Part shown: in pieces, positions 22,669 through 35,470 of the stretch | How the letters are laid out: every line of letters begins with the position of its first letter | How positions within the stretch are numbered: the first letter of the stretch is position 1 | Assembly: GCF_964340395.1 (NCBI RefSeq) | Contig: NC_135550.1 | Span: forward strand, 12,814,408-12,878,407 | Reading direction: 5' to 3' | DNA from: Glandiceps talaboti | Taxonomy: Eukaryota > Hemichordata > Enteropneusta > Spengelidae | Length of the DNA stretch: 64,000 bases | Position numbers and translations under genes: made by a program | The notes under the pieces: model-generated | Seen by the model: the letters and a program-made list of their open reading frames with translations, nothing else | Told to the model about the DNA's origin: nothing | Database searches by the model: none

Positions 22669-25614
22669 ATGTCGATGGACCCTAATTTACAAGAATCCAT
22701 TATCAAATCTAGTTGTAACACTTACTCTGTTGACGATTTTAATCAAGGTAAAAGTGAAAGTAATGATTTCTCAACTTTTTCAGCTATTCACTTAAATGTC
22801 AGGTCGATTAATAAACATTTTGATGAATTGGTATCATTTTTAGGCGTCCTAAATCAAAGATTCGCAATTATCGCACTATCAGAAACGTGGTTAAATGATA
22901 CTGACGATTGTTCACTTTTTGATTTGCCTTCATACCAGTTACACACGTGTAATCGACACTATTCTAAAGGTGGTGGTGTTGCATTGTATGTGCATTCGTC
23001 TTTGCCCCATTGTCGTATTCATGACTTAACACTTGTAAATTGTGAGTCATTGTTTATTGAAACTGCTGTTGATCGGAAGACAACTATTGTAGGTGTCATA
23101 TATAGAAGGCCAAATACTTCTGTTGGTGATTTTTTGAATAGTCTTGATAAATGTTTGGATAGTTTTTCATCACAAAATAAGAACTGCGTGATATTAGGTG
23201 ACATGAATATTGATGTCAGTTCAAATTCAAATATTACAACTGAGTACACAACTCTTCTACAGTCATACAACTTTAAACAAATCATCAACACTCCGACAAG
23301 GGTCAACAATGATAGCAGCACTACAATAGACCACCTGCTTACAAACATTACAGATAATTATTTAGAGTGTGGTTGCATTGCTACTGACATTACTGACCAC
23401 TTTTCAACTTTTGTAATTCTAAATAACATGAAACACATTTTAAATGCAAATGATGTAGTTCACAGCTTTAATTTTTCTCGCTACAATCGTGAATCATTCC
23501 TAGCTGATTTGAATTGCGTAACCTGGCAATCTGTTTATGACAGTTCAAACGCCGACGAAGCATATAACATGTTCTATGAAAAATACATTAGTGTCGCCTC
23601 CAAGCACGCTCCAATCACTGCCAAAAAAAGCCGGAAAAAATCATTGAATCAACCATGGGTATCAAAGGGAATCCGTAATTCAATCAAGATGAAACACAAA
23701 TTATTTTCAAAAGCTAAAAAGTCTCCAATGAATAATACCATACAGAATCATTATAAGACCTACAGAAATGTCTTAACCAGGGTAATGAGATCAGCTAAGA
23801 AACGGTATTTTTCCTACAAGTTCACCTCTGTAGCGGGTAATTCTTCAAAAACATGGCAGGTTATTAATGAAGTCTTAAATAGAAATGTTAACAAGAGTAC
23901 TACACCAAGTAAACTTAAGTCCCCTGTTATGGATGAATTCATAACCGACAACAAAGGAATTGCTGAAACCTTTTGTAAATATTTTACTGATATTGGTCCA
24001 AATTTAGCTTCAAAAATATCATGCAATGTCGATTTTGAAAAATACCTAACAGGAAATTATAGCAACTCATTCTTTTTTCGTCCAGTTATTGCTGAGGATG
24101 TTGCCGAAGAACTATTATCTTTAGATACAAACAAATCCGCTGGTTATGACTTCATTCATCCATTGTTGGTCAAACACGCTGTAGATCACATATCTCAACC
24201 TCTTTCCCATATAATCAATCTCTCTTTTTCCGATGGTATGTTCCCTGAGGCACTCAAGAACGCAAAAGTCACCCCACTGTACAAAAAAGGGTCCCGATTC
24301 AACGTAGGAAACTACAGGCCGATATCTGTACTTTCAATATTCAGTAAAATTTTTGAAACTATTGTAAACAAACAGATTATCTCCTTTCTTGAAAAGTATG
24401 ACATACTCTCTGCCACTCAATATGGCTTTAGAAAAAAGTACAGCACCAAACTGGCTCTTGTCAACATCATTAAGGAAATAACAGAAAGTCTGAATAGCGG
24501 CAATACTACCATTGGCGTCTTCATAGATCTTAAAAAAGCCTTTGACACTATAGACCATGATATTCTATTATGCAAATTAGAAATGTACGGGGTCAGAGGT
24601 CACCCTTTAAAATGGTTTCGAAGCTATCTAAACAAACGTCCTCAAACTGTAACTATTCATAATGTTTCATCGAATTCCCAACAAATTAAATGCGGAGTGC
24701 CTCAAGGATCTATCCTCGGTCCTACTCTTTTCCTTCTTTACATAAATGACATAAGCAATTCTACAGACTACTTTCAATTTAGGTTATTCGCAGATGACAC
24801 AAATTTATTCAGATCAACTCACATGAATGCCATAAATCTTGACATTATCAATGCAGAATTCAGTAAGGTAGTTACTTGGTGTTTGGCTAACAAACTTACA
24901 GTAAATGAAGAGAAAACTAATTTCATGCTAATAAGTACGCCTCAACGTCAAATAACATTGCAAGGTAGTATCTCTGTCAATAACACACAAATAGAGCGAG
25001 TTTCCTCAACTAGTTATCTTGGTGTAAATATTGATTCTTCACTTTCTTGGAATTGTCATATTAACAACATACTAAAAGTTGTAACCCCAAAGATCGGAAT
25101 CATTTCAAAAATTAGACATTTTGTTCCCAAGTCAATACTAATTACCATTTACAACACATTCATTTTACCGCACTTAACATATTGCATAGAAATCTGGGGC
25201 AACACTTACTTAACTATTCTGCATCCACTTTTCCGTCTTCAAAAGAAACTCGTTCGTCTTATAACTTTCTCTGACTTCCATGCTCACTCCGCACCACTAT
25301 TCCGAAAACTTGACATTCTTAACATCTTTCAACTATGTGAATTCTACTCCTGTATATTTGCTTTTGACCTGATGAATAACCACTACCCCCACGATATAGA
25401 GACATACTTCCAGTATCCCGTAACAACATATTCAACACGTCAAGCATATCAGGGTAATTTTCGTATACCACTAACCCGTTTAAGAATTACTCAACACAAC
25501 TTCCAATACGCCATAACTAAGCACTGGAACTCATTACCGCCATCCCTCAAATGTATAAATTCAAGAAAATCATTCAAAGAAGAACTAAGAAATCACATCG
25601 TATCTAAGACCTAA
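22669..25614 (+). CDS. LINE ORF2: endonuclease plus reverse transcriptase
   Basis: 981 codons uninterrupted. The N-terminal apurinic-type endonuclease carries SAIHLNVRSI (about 38-47), LSETWL (70-75), GDMNID (177-182), TTIDHLLTN (about 221) and ITDHFSTF (about 241). The reverse transcriptase carries VTPLYKKGS, NYRPISVLSIFSKIFE, GVFIDLKKAFDTIDH (616-630), GVPQGSILGPTLF and the catalytic FADDT at 707-711. The C-terminal tail includes HWNSLPPSLK. It nicks target DNA and copies its own RNA there. Length is normal for the CR1/L2/Crack/Daphne assemblage, and all catalytic motifs seem intact, so the insertion is young. ATG chosen because it follows the ORF1 stop at once. Confidence 0.93.
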   Translation: MSMDPNLQESIIKSSCNTYSVDDFNQGKSESNDFSTFSAIHLNVRSINKHFDELVSFLGVLNQRFAIIALSETWLNDTDDCSLFDLPSYQLHTCNRHYSKGGGVALYVHSSLPHCRIHDLTLVNCESLFIETAVDRKTTIVGVIYRRPNTSVGDFLNSLDKCLDSFSSQNKNCVILGDMNIDVSSNSNITTEYTTLLQSYNFKQIINTPTRVNNDSSTTIDHLLTNITDNYLECGCIATDITDHFSTFVILNNMKHILNANDVVHSFNFSRYNRESFLADLNCVTWQSVYDSSNADEAYNMFYEKYISVASKHAPITAKKSRKKSLNQPWVSKGIRNSIKMKHKLFSKAKKSPMNNTIQNHYKTYRNVLTRVMRSAKKRYFSYKFTSVAGNSSKTWQVINEVLNRNVNKSTTPSKLKSPVMDEFITDNKGIAETFCKYFTDIGPNLASKISCNVDFEKYLTGNYSNSFFFRPVIAEDVAEELLSLDTNKSAGYDFIHPLLVKHAVDHISQPLSHIINLSFSDGMFPEALKNAKVTPLYKKGSRFNVGNYRPISVLSIFSKIFETIVNKQIISFLEKYDILSATQYGFRKKYSTKLALVNIIKEITESLNSGNTTIGVFIDLKKAFDTIDHDILLCKLEMYGVRGHPLKWFRSYLNKRPQTVTIHNVSSNSQQIKCGVPQGSILGPTLFLLYINDISNSTDYFQFRLFADDTNLFRSTHMNAINLDIINAEFSKVVTWCLANKLTVNEEKTNFMLISTPQRQITLQGSISVNNTQIERVSSTSYLGVNIDSSLSWNCHINNILKVVTPKIGIISKIRHFVPKSILITIYNTFILPHLTYCIEIWGNTYLTILHPLFRLQKKLVRLITFSDFHAHSAPLFRKLDILNIFQLCEFYSCIFAFDLMNNHYPHDIETYFQYPVTTYSTRQAYQGNFRIPLTRLRITQHNFQYAITKHWNSLPPSLKCINSRKSFKEELRNHIVSKT

Positions 25615-25795
25615 GGGCTTGTTTGTTTTGTATGTAACTTAGTGTGTATATTGCTTACAGAAAACTTGTTTTCAGATGTTTTTGTTTTATTTTTATTTTC
25701 TGTTTTGTAGTTTATATGTTGTGTGTCTGGGCCATTGGATTAAGACTAGTTCCACTGAACTATTTCCATGGCCCTCACCAGGGAGGGTGACCATG

Positions 25796-28182
25796 CAATA
25801 CTAAATTATATTTTTTGTCATGTACATTTTCCCAGTCTAAGTTCTGTCATTCTTTTTGGTGAAAATAAAAATGAGTTACACATGTTCATGAAATACCTAC
25901 CCAGATCTCCATGTCCATGTGCATGCCTCAATCTGTTCAAAAATGGCATTCACACAAATAAATATGCATTCAAGGATTAATGTGTGTGTTCTTTTGGAAA
26001 TTACAAAGCATTGTGTACAATGTACAATGTGCATGTCAGATGATAGTACATACTACAATAGTAGTTGTACAAATTATAGTACGGTGTACAAAAATGTACA
26101 TGCAATCTAATCTGTATTTCATATTCAGTTTACCATCCAGGAACACGTTCTTCGAGTTTTACCCTAAGGAAGGCAACTGTTGCGTTGTCAAAATGTCGGT
26201 TTTCATAAAGATCATCAGAATATTATATTTATAGTGACTGGTCGAGACATCTTTAATTTCTACCTCATATTTTGCCAACATTTTGATGTACTCCCACCCA
26301 CTTCTTTTAACTTCAATTTGTCGTAGTTGGACTGAGTTTATTTCTTGGACCAATACATGTACATGTAATCTAAATTATAACTGCATTTGTAACATCTCAA
26401 TAAAGTTTGAAACTTCTTGTTTTCTGAATTTTTTTTTATCTTTTACATGTACAGTACATTTGTACATGTATACATGTATATATATATGCAGGAAATCATC
26501 AATGGATCAAAAAACGGCAAAAAATAGTTTATTCATTTTCATTCACACAACAAACATGTTTTGGTATGTGTTACCATAGAGACTATTGTGTTCATTCCTG
26601 TGTCTGTGTACACATACAAGTAGTTTTGGTATCATACAATACAGCATTACAGCCCAGTACAACTGTCATTCATGATGTGACCTCAATACCACTCCAATTT
26701 CTAAACCTTTAACAGCTGTGTACGCGTTCACCTTTTTATCCTATTATATCTTTGTATTGATATAATCAAGTGCTCCAACTATTTTTCATGTTTGTGTTAA
26801 CCTTTAGTGCAAGGATTAATAATAACTGCACACACAGCAATGTACATTTTGTATCATTATCGCTATAAAATTACAATTTTTTGTTGGGTAACATTGGTTA
26901 GAGTAAATACATGTAACACATTCTGTTTCATTTACAATTGTGCCGCATACAAATTACAAAAATACTGATAACCACAATACTAAAGATGTCTACGATATGC
27001 CTAATACATGTTATTGTTATGCTTTTATCTGGGTTTTGTTTCTTCTGTTTGTGTTTATTTTGTCAGTACATGCATCTAGGCTGGGATTTCCACATCCCCT
27101 ATCCCAACCCATCCTCCAGGAAAGCATTGACATCATTGAAACTACATACATTTGTATATATTATAATGTACATGTACATAATACAAATGTAGTCAGTATG
27201 CTGAAATGAATTTACACAAAATGTATTATAATGGATGGATGGAGAGAAAAATTAGAATATGGCAATTACTAAATGCTATATATAAAACCTGAATTCTTAA
27301 AAAAACATTTCCAAATTACTCTGACTATACATGTACATGTATATTTGCTGGGTTTTTTTTCAGTATTACCAAGACATCATCTGATTCAACAGGTGTATTA
27401 ATTTGTTTCTAAGATGTATCAGTATCCAATCAACTTTTATCACCATCAAATTCACTACAAATGCAAAATACTACTAACACTAACACACACAGGAGTGACA
27501 GTCAACACAATATACATATGAAACTTAGCTCTATGCTCACTAAGCACTGTGCAATGAGAAGAGTCACACTTGTATGAACTGAAGACTTACATGTATTGCT
27601 TTTAAATTTATTTTGCTGTCTAATGATACCCTGTTGACAGGATGATAGCTACATGTACATGTAGTCAGAACTGTTTGACAACCTTATAGGTTGCGTATTG
27701 CTTCAACCATCTAGTCTTCAGTTATGTTTTATTGCCTTATTAAAATACAAATCATTTACAGTGCAAATTACAAATGTATGTATATCACAGCACTACTTGA
27801 ATTGCATTGTATAATATTCATCTCTCTCCTATTATATAATTATGCAAATGAGTCATATTTCTAACATCACATGCATGTATACATACATAACATACAGACT
27901 TTAACACATTTATACAGTAGTCTGACGTCTGACGTTGTCTGTCTTTCTGTCTGTCTGTATTTTATTCATTCAGTCATCATTTCATGTTTAATTTATCAGT
28001 TTTTATTAATTCATTGACTGCAATTACTTACTGCTACATGTTGTAATAGGCAACAAATTACCAAATGGTAAAAATGAACTGTAAGGAATTCCTAGTAGAT
28101 TTGATCCAAATCATACCAAGGCAAATTTCAATTTCCAAATAATTACAGCTGAGTTAAATATTTAAATTATTTTAAATACATG
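25796..28182. other. Intron-like sequence, no gene recognised
   Basis: The only coding-like stretch is on the minus strand at about 26159-26353 (LRQIEVKRSGWEYIKMLAKY...), interrupted downstream and of unknown family; possibly an element remnant. Confidence 0.4.
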
Positions 28183-28540
28183 AAAGTGGTCATACATGTA
28201 TGGACGAGAAATTTCATGGATTTTTAATTTATAAAACACAATGTTACCATGGCTTCCTACTTGAAAAATCAATGTGGAACAACACTGACAAAATATGTGT
28301 TTTGCAAAAAGCTAAAAAAAAAAGCTTTAAAAAAAGTGTAAAATGTTTGTTATTGTACGTGCAATAACAAACATTTTAAGCATTTAATAACATTTTGACA
28401 TGTATTAAGTTAATAAATAAGGACTTGGTCTATCTTATTTTACATCAGATTTTTCAAAAAGGAAACCATGATAACATTGTTTTATAAATTAAAATCCAAA
28501 GTAAATCAAACCCTCAGCCATAGACATGTATGGTCACTTT
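28183..28540. mobile_element. Palindromic MITE, family 2, copy 1
   Basis: AAAGTGGTCATACATGTATGG at the left is matched inversely by CATGTATGGTCACTTT at the right. Both arms then share GGATTTTTAATTTATAAAAC and CCATGGCTTCCTACTTGAAA in inverted form. A 16-bp perfect inverted repeat lies at the centre. 358 bp, non-coding. Confidence 0.8.
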
Positions 28541-31500
28541 AATTATGACTAAGTTGAATAAATCTTATTCAAAGTATGAAGCTTCTAAAATATTGATGGG
28601 TAAATAATGACGTAAATGATAATTTCAAAGATAAAATTCAAATATTCATACTCCTCGACCCTCTCTTTAAATTCTGGATCACTGCAAAAGCTAGAAAATT
28701 GAAGCATTGAGTATGATATTGTAGAAATTTAGAAATAAGATTTTTTTTTAAATCAATTTGACGTCCTAAATGTCAAATACACTATTTGAAGGCATCATAC
28801 AAGTACAAATGTACATGTTCAAACTACTTCTGAGTCCCGGGCCTAAACCATATAATACATATACATTTGTAATATAATATGTATGGATTGGGGGAGGGTG
28901 GGGTGGGGGGGGGTCTTCTTTTGTTGAACCCTAACTATATTTTAGAGGTAAATTTAAATATGATGACATACAATGTATCCCACGGATATATTTTATACAT
29001 GGGTACAATTGTTCAAGGCCACAATTATGATAGAACAAGATGGATATACAAATTACAAGTGAAAACTGCATCACATGATAAAATTACAAATAATTTGACA
29101 AATTATATCAGATGTACATGTAGTCATATAGTGAATGACATCAGCAATAGAATATTTATACATGTTAATTGTCAAGTGCAACATACATGTACAGTAGTGA
29201 ATTTATGGATGATGGAACACATGTACATGTAGCTCTTAGACTTTGTCATCTGACTTGACAGTGTAATTCACCAATTGGCCAGAAACATGCCATTATGTTG
29301 TGTCAGATACAAAAAATAGTGAAACTCAAACTCAACTCACAAAATTGGTCCTAAACTATCACAACATACTAATTTACATGCAGCTCGAATGTACATGTAG
29401 TACATACATTTGTACTTCTATTACAAGATAGATTCAGTACATATCCATTCATGGTTATTATTATCATTAGAATATTACCTCACATCACAGGCAATGTAAC
29501 CCAGTATACACATGCAAGGCCATCATCAATAGATCTCAGCAGGTACAGTGAACTAAATTAACTACTGTCAAACCTACATCATGTATATACTTTCAAACAC
29601 TATGCCAACCATAAACACCGACAGAAAATATCCATGGACATTACGTCAAAGAATACTTTCTTTATGTTTGACTAAATTTAATTTATCAATTATGCATCTG
29701 AATAGATTCCTTGACAGTATTACTAAATATAAATTCTGTGACGAAAGTATGAATGGATTGATAAATTTCCTTACTTTGCACTCCTGCAGTGCACTACATT
29801 CACAAAGCTTTGGAAATATTTTTCTATTGAGAGAGGATAATCATGCAATATGGTGGCCAATATAAGTACATTGTACGTGTGTACACTACATCATTTTTAT
29901 GTGAAATACCCTACATTTGATTTTTACACATACAGCAGTTTTCTCTCTTTTTTGCTGGTATTTTTTAAATATTATACTAATAAGACAAGGACATATAGAT
30001 AAAATATTTGCAATAAATTTCTAATTGAGATTTGATATTTTACTGAAAATAATATTAGTACAGTTATTTTGCTGGTATTTCATTTTTATGTCAATGTAAA
30101 ATGTCTAACTCGAATCTAAGTGATACATTTTCACTGGGTTGTGTTATTTCATTTGGAAAGAGATATTATAATCTGGTGAATGTGGAGAAAAAAGTGTGAA
30201 AGTGAAAATAAGTATGCAATGTTTTCCATATTTGATAAAGTTCAAAGCAGTACTAGCTGCAACTGTAATGTTTTTTCACAAAAATGTTTTGATATAATGG
30301 ATATAATGACTACACCCCTACACAGTATTGAATTACCTGTGAGTAAATATATTTGTGTACCAGTGTATATGGTATGATGTAATATATCCGATCAAATTGA
30401 TTTCTGAGTCCGCACCCAAAAATCAGCATGCACACACCTCTCAATAAATCCCAATTTCAAGTTACTAGTTACTCATGGATAAAATAGACCTCTAGTTAAC
30501 ATGCATAATGATACATGTACATTGTAATGTCTAGTAATTGGTATTGAACAAATTTCAGTAAATTGGTTGTCTGATTGAATACTGAAATAATACCCCAGTT
30601 ACAGCTAGTGCAGGTTTAATGTCTGCTAGTCTAGATAAATTACTTTTACTATGATGATATGATAACAATTATGAGATACTGATTTCACAGCTGACACATT
30701 TTTTTGGCATTTGTCAATGAGTGACATTACTGCAAGCTTTTAACTTCATACTACTTGTACATGTTAAGTGGTTGAAAGCTAATTGTCAGAACCTAACATC
30801 AACTACAATAGTTGAAATTGAAACCATAAATTAAAATACCAACAAATCTGTACATTATGTTACCAAAAAGACTGTACTGTACAATAGAGTAACACACTTT
30901 ATCACATCCAACACCACAACAAAGACCAATAGATGGAATTTTCCAATTGAGACCCACTTGCCAAGCTTGATTCAATGATAACAATAACGGCAATTTACTA
31001 TGTCATTCAAATAGTCTAAAAGCACCACTACACACCTACATTTTTTACAGAACCTGTCCCCAATATTTCATTGCTCTGCTGTATCCACCATAAAGTTGTA
31101 CCTGTCAGAATTAAGTTACATACTAATGGACTTATGGATCATATTTCGTTTTCAATCAACACAGCATTTTACTTTCTCTGAAATCAAATCATTATTGATT
31201 TTACTTACATAATTTTCAGTCAGTGTTTTACCATATTATACATGTATGTATGTAACTCGGCTGGCCCCAGTGATTTTAGCAGTGTTGCCCACCCAAATTA
31301 TTGGACAGAAATCAATGCAAGTTTTACCAAATATCCCATGTGCTACTATTGCCTAGGGTTCCCAAACCTGTACAGTAGTAATATACATGTACATTATACA
31401 TGTATGCAGTAATTCTCTGTACACATGTAAATGAAAATAAATTTAGTACGTACAAAAAGAGTACAAGTGAAATTTCAAAAAAAAAATATTCCAGAGAATT

Positions 31501-32400
31501 TTTTTTCCACAGTACATGTGCATACCATACAAGTAAATCTTATCAATAATTTAAAATTGACATTTTCGTCACAAAATCTATAAAAACAGCCCTTAGGCTA
31601 TACATAACTGTTCTTCACATTACAATACATAGTGCTCTCATTTATGAAAACATAAAATTTTGAAAATCAATAAAACAACAGGAAGCGATAATGCAATAGT
31701 CTTTGTGAGCTCATAAATAGTCTTTCACTAACAGCATCTATCAATTATATCATGTACTTTGGTTGAAGTTAATCCTAGAATAATATATATTCTCTAGTTA
31801 GAATAGAAAGTATGCTGCCATTCAAAGTGGAAAGGGTTGGAGTAATGCATTGCATTAGAAATTACATAATTAACACTGAAGTGTGGGACTGCATGACCTT
31901 TGACCTGAGGTACTATCAATATAATTTGCAAAGTGAAGTTTTCACACTAATTTTAATTAATTAACAAACACAATATTTGAAGTGATACTCCAACACTTAA
32001 TTAATAGTGTTCTATGTTTATATTTCTGTAATCAGGACCAGCAATACAAATCTAATTAAAAACAAAAAGATTTGTAATTCTACTCCAAATTTAATTAAAA
32101 TATACTCTTGCCGCGTCTTGCTGAGTTCAATCTCAGATCACTTTTTAGTGGTCTGATGTTCAGTATTCTTCAGAAGTATCAGAGGATCTCTTTATTTAAG
32201 TTTATTTAATTATTTTTTCTAGATGTAAACAAATAAATGTTGTGGTTTGTACTGTATTGCAATAACAAATAGTTGCTACTACTGCATTATTAATCTTAGT
32301 ACTTTTTTGTTTCATTGTATTGTAAAATTCCTTATTCATGTATTTGCATTGAAAATTAAAATTTACTAAACATGAATTGATATCGGTGTTGTTTTGTGTT
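28541..32400. other. Intron-like sequence, no gene recognised
   Basis: AT-rich, with short chance frames only, a G-rich patch near 28890 and dispersed TACATGTACA words. Confidence 0.45.
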
Positions 32401-33255
32401 TTTCGTCTCATTTGGCGAGAGGTTTACTCTACTGTGAATTGAAATCGTATGCTGAGTGTGCATGTACGTATCAATGCCTCTTGGAGGTGACGAACTGTTA
32501 ACAGCTAAAAAACCTCTCGAGCGTAAATTACATAATTTGAAACGGCTTACTGACCACAGAGTTCGTGCCGTATGCAAGCAATAATGCCAATGTTCGACCA
32601 CATAATAATGGCACCAGTATATTTATTGTTTGAATCTGCCTTCACAAATGCGATAGATTTCGAAATCACAAAAGTTGCACACTTTTGTACACGAACTCTC
32701 TCTCTCTCTCTAGCTCTTTGCTCAACACCCTTCACAAAAAACTCTATTGAAAGTTGAGTACCACCTACCGTACGTGTACGTTTGTACGCTAGTGTGAGTC
32801 ACCAATGGAAATTTCAGCGTCAATGCCACTGATTGAGACATTGTCTGAAAATGTCGAATTCCTATTAAACAGTAAATGTCTTCCAAAATAGCGATTCGAC
32901 AGTGTTTACGCCAACCTAGACCACCGGTACCGACCTCGGCAGCAATGTATGTAACGTTACACATACAATTTACAATGTATAATGCAGCTAGCGTGTGTCA
33001 GGTAGCCAACATTTTTGAATGCCGTTGTTTTCGGACAAGCGTGATTGCGTTTACGGTGTACACTTTTGGTAGGCGAACGGATTGAACAATATCCGGTCAT
33101 TCAAAAATGGGACTTTGAGGTAGGGTGAACAGAAACGATGTCCCCGTGAACATTTAAAGCTAAATTCATTTATGTTGTCACTAAACATGCTAAACGTTCA
33201 ACAGTTTACACTTGCAATATCGGTTTCTAATTCTGGCAACATTTGGGCACCTACC

Positions 33256-33660
33256 TTCAAGTCCGTTCACCAAAGGCAAGGCGTCGACACAAGGACCACT
33301 GACTAAGAAATAAACCAGCTATGCATGATAAATATATCCATCTCCTGGTTGAACCTAAATGTGGATTAAGTTATGGAAGTACAGTCATGGTCCATCTGTC
33401 ACATGGGAACGGTTTTTAGACTTCTTTTAAAATGTGATGCTTCTGGCAGTGATCGCTGTCGTGTCGAGTTTTCGTATTCGTGCATCCGTTGAACTACGCC
33501 CTCAGCGAAAAAACATGTTACTGCTGTCGATGACTGGCGATTCTGATTTATGCCAAGTTCATGTCAAAGTCCACCACAAAACGAAGGTGGCGTGATTACT
33601 CTTGGTACTGAGCAGCCTGTGAGACAAAAACAGTCGGGTCGTGAGGACACGCCATTGTAG
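33256..33660 (-). promoter_or_regulatory. Candidate 5' exon/promoter region of the minus-strand gene
   Basis: CpG dinucleotides are noticeably denser from about 32.4 to 33.66 kb than elsewhere. On the minus strand a donor (GTAGGTG) follows GGACTTGAAG at 33255, as for a 5' leader exon feeding the 17.4-kb acceptor. No TATA box was recognised. A broad CpG-type promoter is inferred. Confidence 0.3.
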
Positions 33661-33689
33661 CGTGATAAGTATTATTATTGATTGAATTG

Positions 33690-34140
33690 AAATGAATTCA
33701 ATTCAATTCAATTCAATTCAATTTATTTGGGGTAAAAAATTATTCAAGTAGATGGATAAAAATCACTGAGGAGAAACATATAAAAGTATTCTTAAAAACA
33801 CTTATTTCCAATGTGGTCCTCATAGGGATATTCATAACGCCATGGCAACAATGTTACAACAAACAAACAAACAAACAAACAAACAAACAAACAAACAAAC
33901 AAACAAACAAACAGACAGACAGACAGACAGACAAACAAACAAACAAACAAACAAACAAACAAGATTAAAAATAAATGTATTACAGAAAACATGACAGAGC
34001 TCCAAATAAAGTTATAAAATACACACAGACTATACCCACAATTACTGTCTGTAAAAAGAGGAATATGTGCGATAAAGCAACTGAGACGATAAAGACCTAA
34101 TATGCTAACAGTTACAAAGCAGTCCCTCGAAGGGACGGGG
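33690..34140 (-). mobile_element. LINE-like 3' end with (AATTG)n tail
   Basis: On the minus strand a 3'-UTR-like segment ends ACCCCAAATAAATTGAATTG with pentamer tail repeats. It contains a CAAA/CAGA tetranucleotide array. The 5' limit is arbitrary and no coding sequence was recognised. Confidence 0.45.
33861..33961. repeat. (CAAA)n(CAGA)n(CAAA)n array
   Basis: Roughly 100 bp of perfect tetramers with a central block of about five CAGA units between two CAAA blocks. Confidence 0.95.
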
Positions 34141-34180
34141 GGGGGGGCAAAAACAGCTAAAGTGAAGTACATAGAGCTAA

Positions 34181-35468
34181 GGGAGCGATCAGTTTTTACG
34201 GACGGGGTGGACAGGTGACTTCTTGTTCGTGTTGTACTTAAAAATAGTGACACCCCCCCCCCCTGAAATATTCTTCTTGTGCTTGCAAAAGGCACTCTAG
34301 ATTCTCAAAGCACAATACAGCACACTGCATAGTTAATTTTACTTTTTACATTTACAGTAATTTTAAGTGTATCTGGTAAATTGGTGTCCCAAATCCATTG
34401 CTTCACATGTATAAAGCTCTTTAGACAGGAGCCCTATGAGAAGTATGATTGGCTGTTCATTGACAAGCAAAATATTCATGGTTTAGTAACCAAAAGTTCT
34501 AGGATATCTCTCAGATTGAGTGAACTATTACCATTATAGATTAATTCAGCTAATTGTACGGTACAATGTTAGAAATGGGGTTAATATAATTGTAAACCTG
34601 TGGGTTTCAGTAAGTTTCAAAGTAGGGAGATTACTGAAACAGTATGGGGGAGAAGTGCACTCTACGCGCGTGCACGCCTGCTATACAAGCGCGGGGTTGA
34701 GAGGAGTGCCCCCCTCCCACGGAGAGCTTTTTGAAAAATGAACACCACTTGGAGGCCATTTAGAGCACCATTCACAAGTAAAACACAACTTAATTATATC
34801 ATAAAAGTATCACTAATTTTATTGAGGGTTTCAAAAGTTAAATCATTTCAAGTCATATTGACACAAATAATAATAATAATAAAAGAAAGATCAAGTACAA
34901 AGTGAGAAAAGTTGGGGAAAACATGCACAGTGGAGGTCAGTTACCATTTAGAGATAAACATTCATTGAATTATTTGAAAGTGTGTCTCTATTGGTTATGT
35001 TTGTGACACTGTGCAATTCAACATGTTCAGGTCAATGGAGGCACAGATTTTAGAGTCAGTCCATCCAGTAAATTTCAAAGTATTTCATTTCTTATGTGTT
35101 ATGTGTACAGCTACACATGCAAGTTTTTATATCACGTGATGACACAATGCATCTCATCTGATCATGGCCTGCAATATTGAGAAGTGCTTAAAAGGTGCAA
35201 TGTTATGACTCCATGTCATATGCTTGGGATGTATCAAGAGACAAAGAGTTTAATGTGATATTTGAACGTATATTTATAGCCATTGTTTATGGTATGCACA
35301 TACATTTGTTGTATGGAAATTATTTAAGTACAGCCGGGTGGTTCATGATTTCGTTCAGCTGTTGAAAATAAGGTGACCCCCCCCCCTTTAGTCACTTTGA
35401 AAAAATGATGGGCCCCTTCTTTGAGTCCCAAACTAAGGTGCCCCCCCCACCGTAAAAACTGATCGCCC
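34181..35468. mobile_element. ~1.3-kb TIR element without recognisable transposase
   Basis: GGGAGCGATCAGTTTTTACGG at the left and the reverse complement of GGGCGATCAGTTTTTACGG at the right, with TA outside both ends. Short C and G runs follow each TIR. The longest open frames inside do not resemble a known transposase, so it is probably non-autonomous. Confidence 0.65.
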
Positions 35469-35470
35469 TA

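Larger units (their letters stand above)
22375..25795 (+). mobile_element. 5'-truncated non-LTR retrotransposon, CR1/L2 group
   Basis: The element carries the end of ORF1, a complete ORF2 and a 3' UTR of about 180 nt with a GGCCATTGGATTAAG...CCATGGCC stem near its end. The 5' edge lies within an ACATGTACATGTACAG run, typical of 5' truncation by incomplete reverse transcription. It sits inside the putative first intron of the minus-strand gene, antisense to it. The word CATGTACA is near both edges but is too common here to be accepted as a target duplication. Confidence 0.88.

Noticed and set aside
32202-33085. Short frames on both strands around 32.2-33.1 kb
   Set aside because: Longer frames here reflect higher GC near a probable promoter; none shows splice-consistent or family-like sequence.
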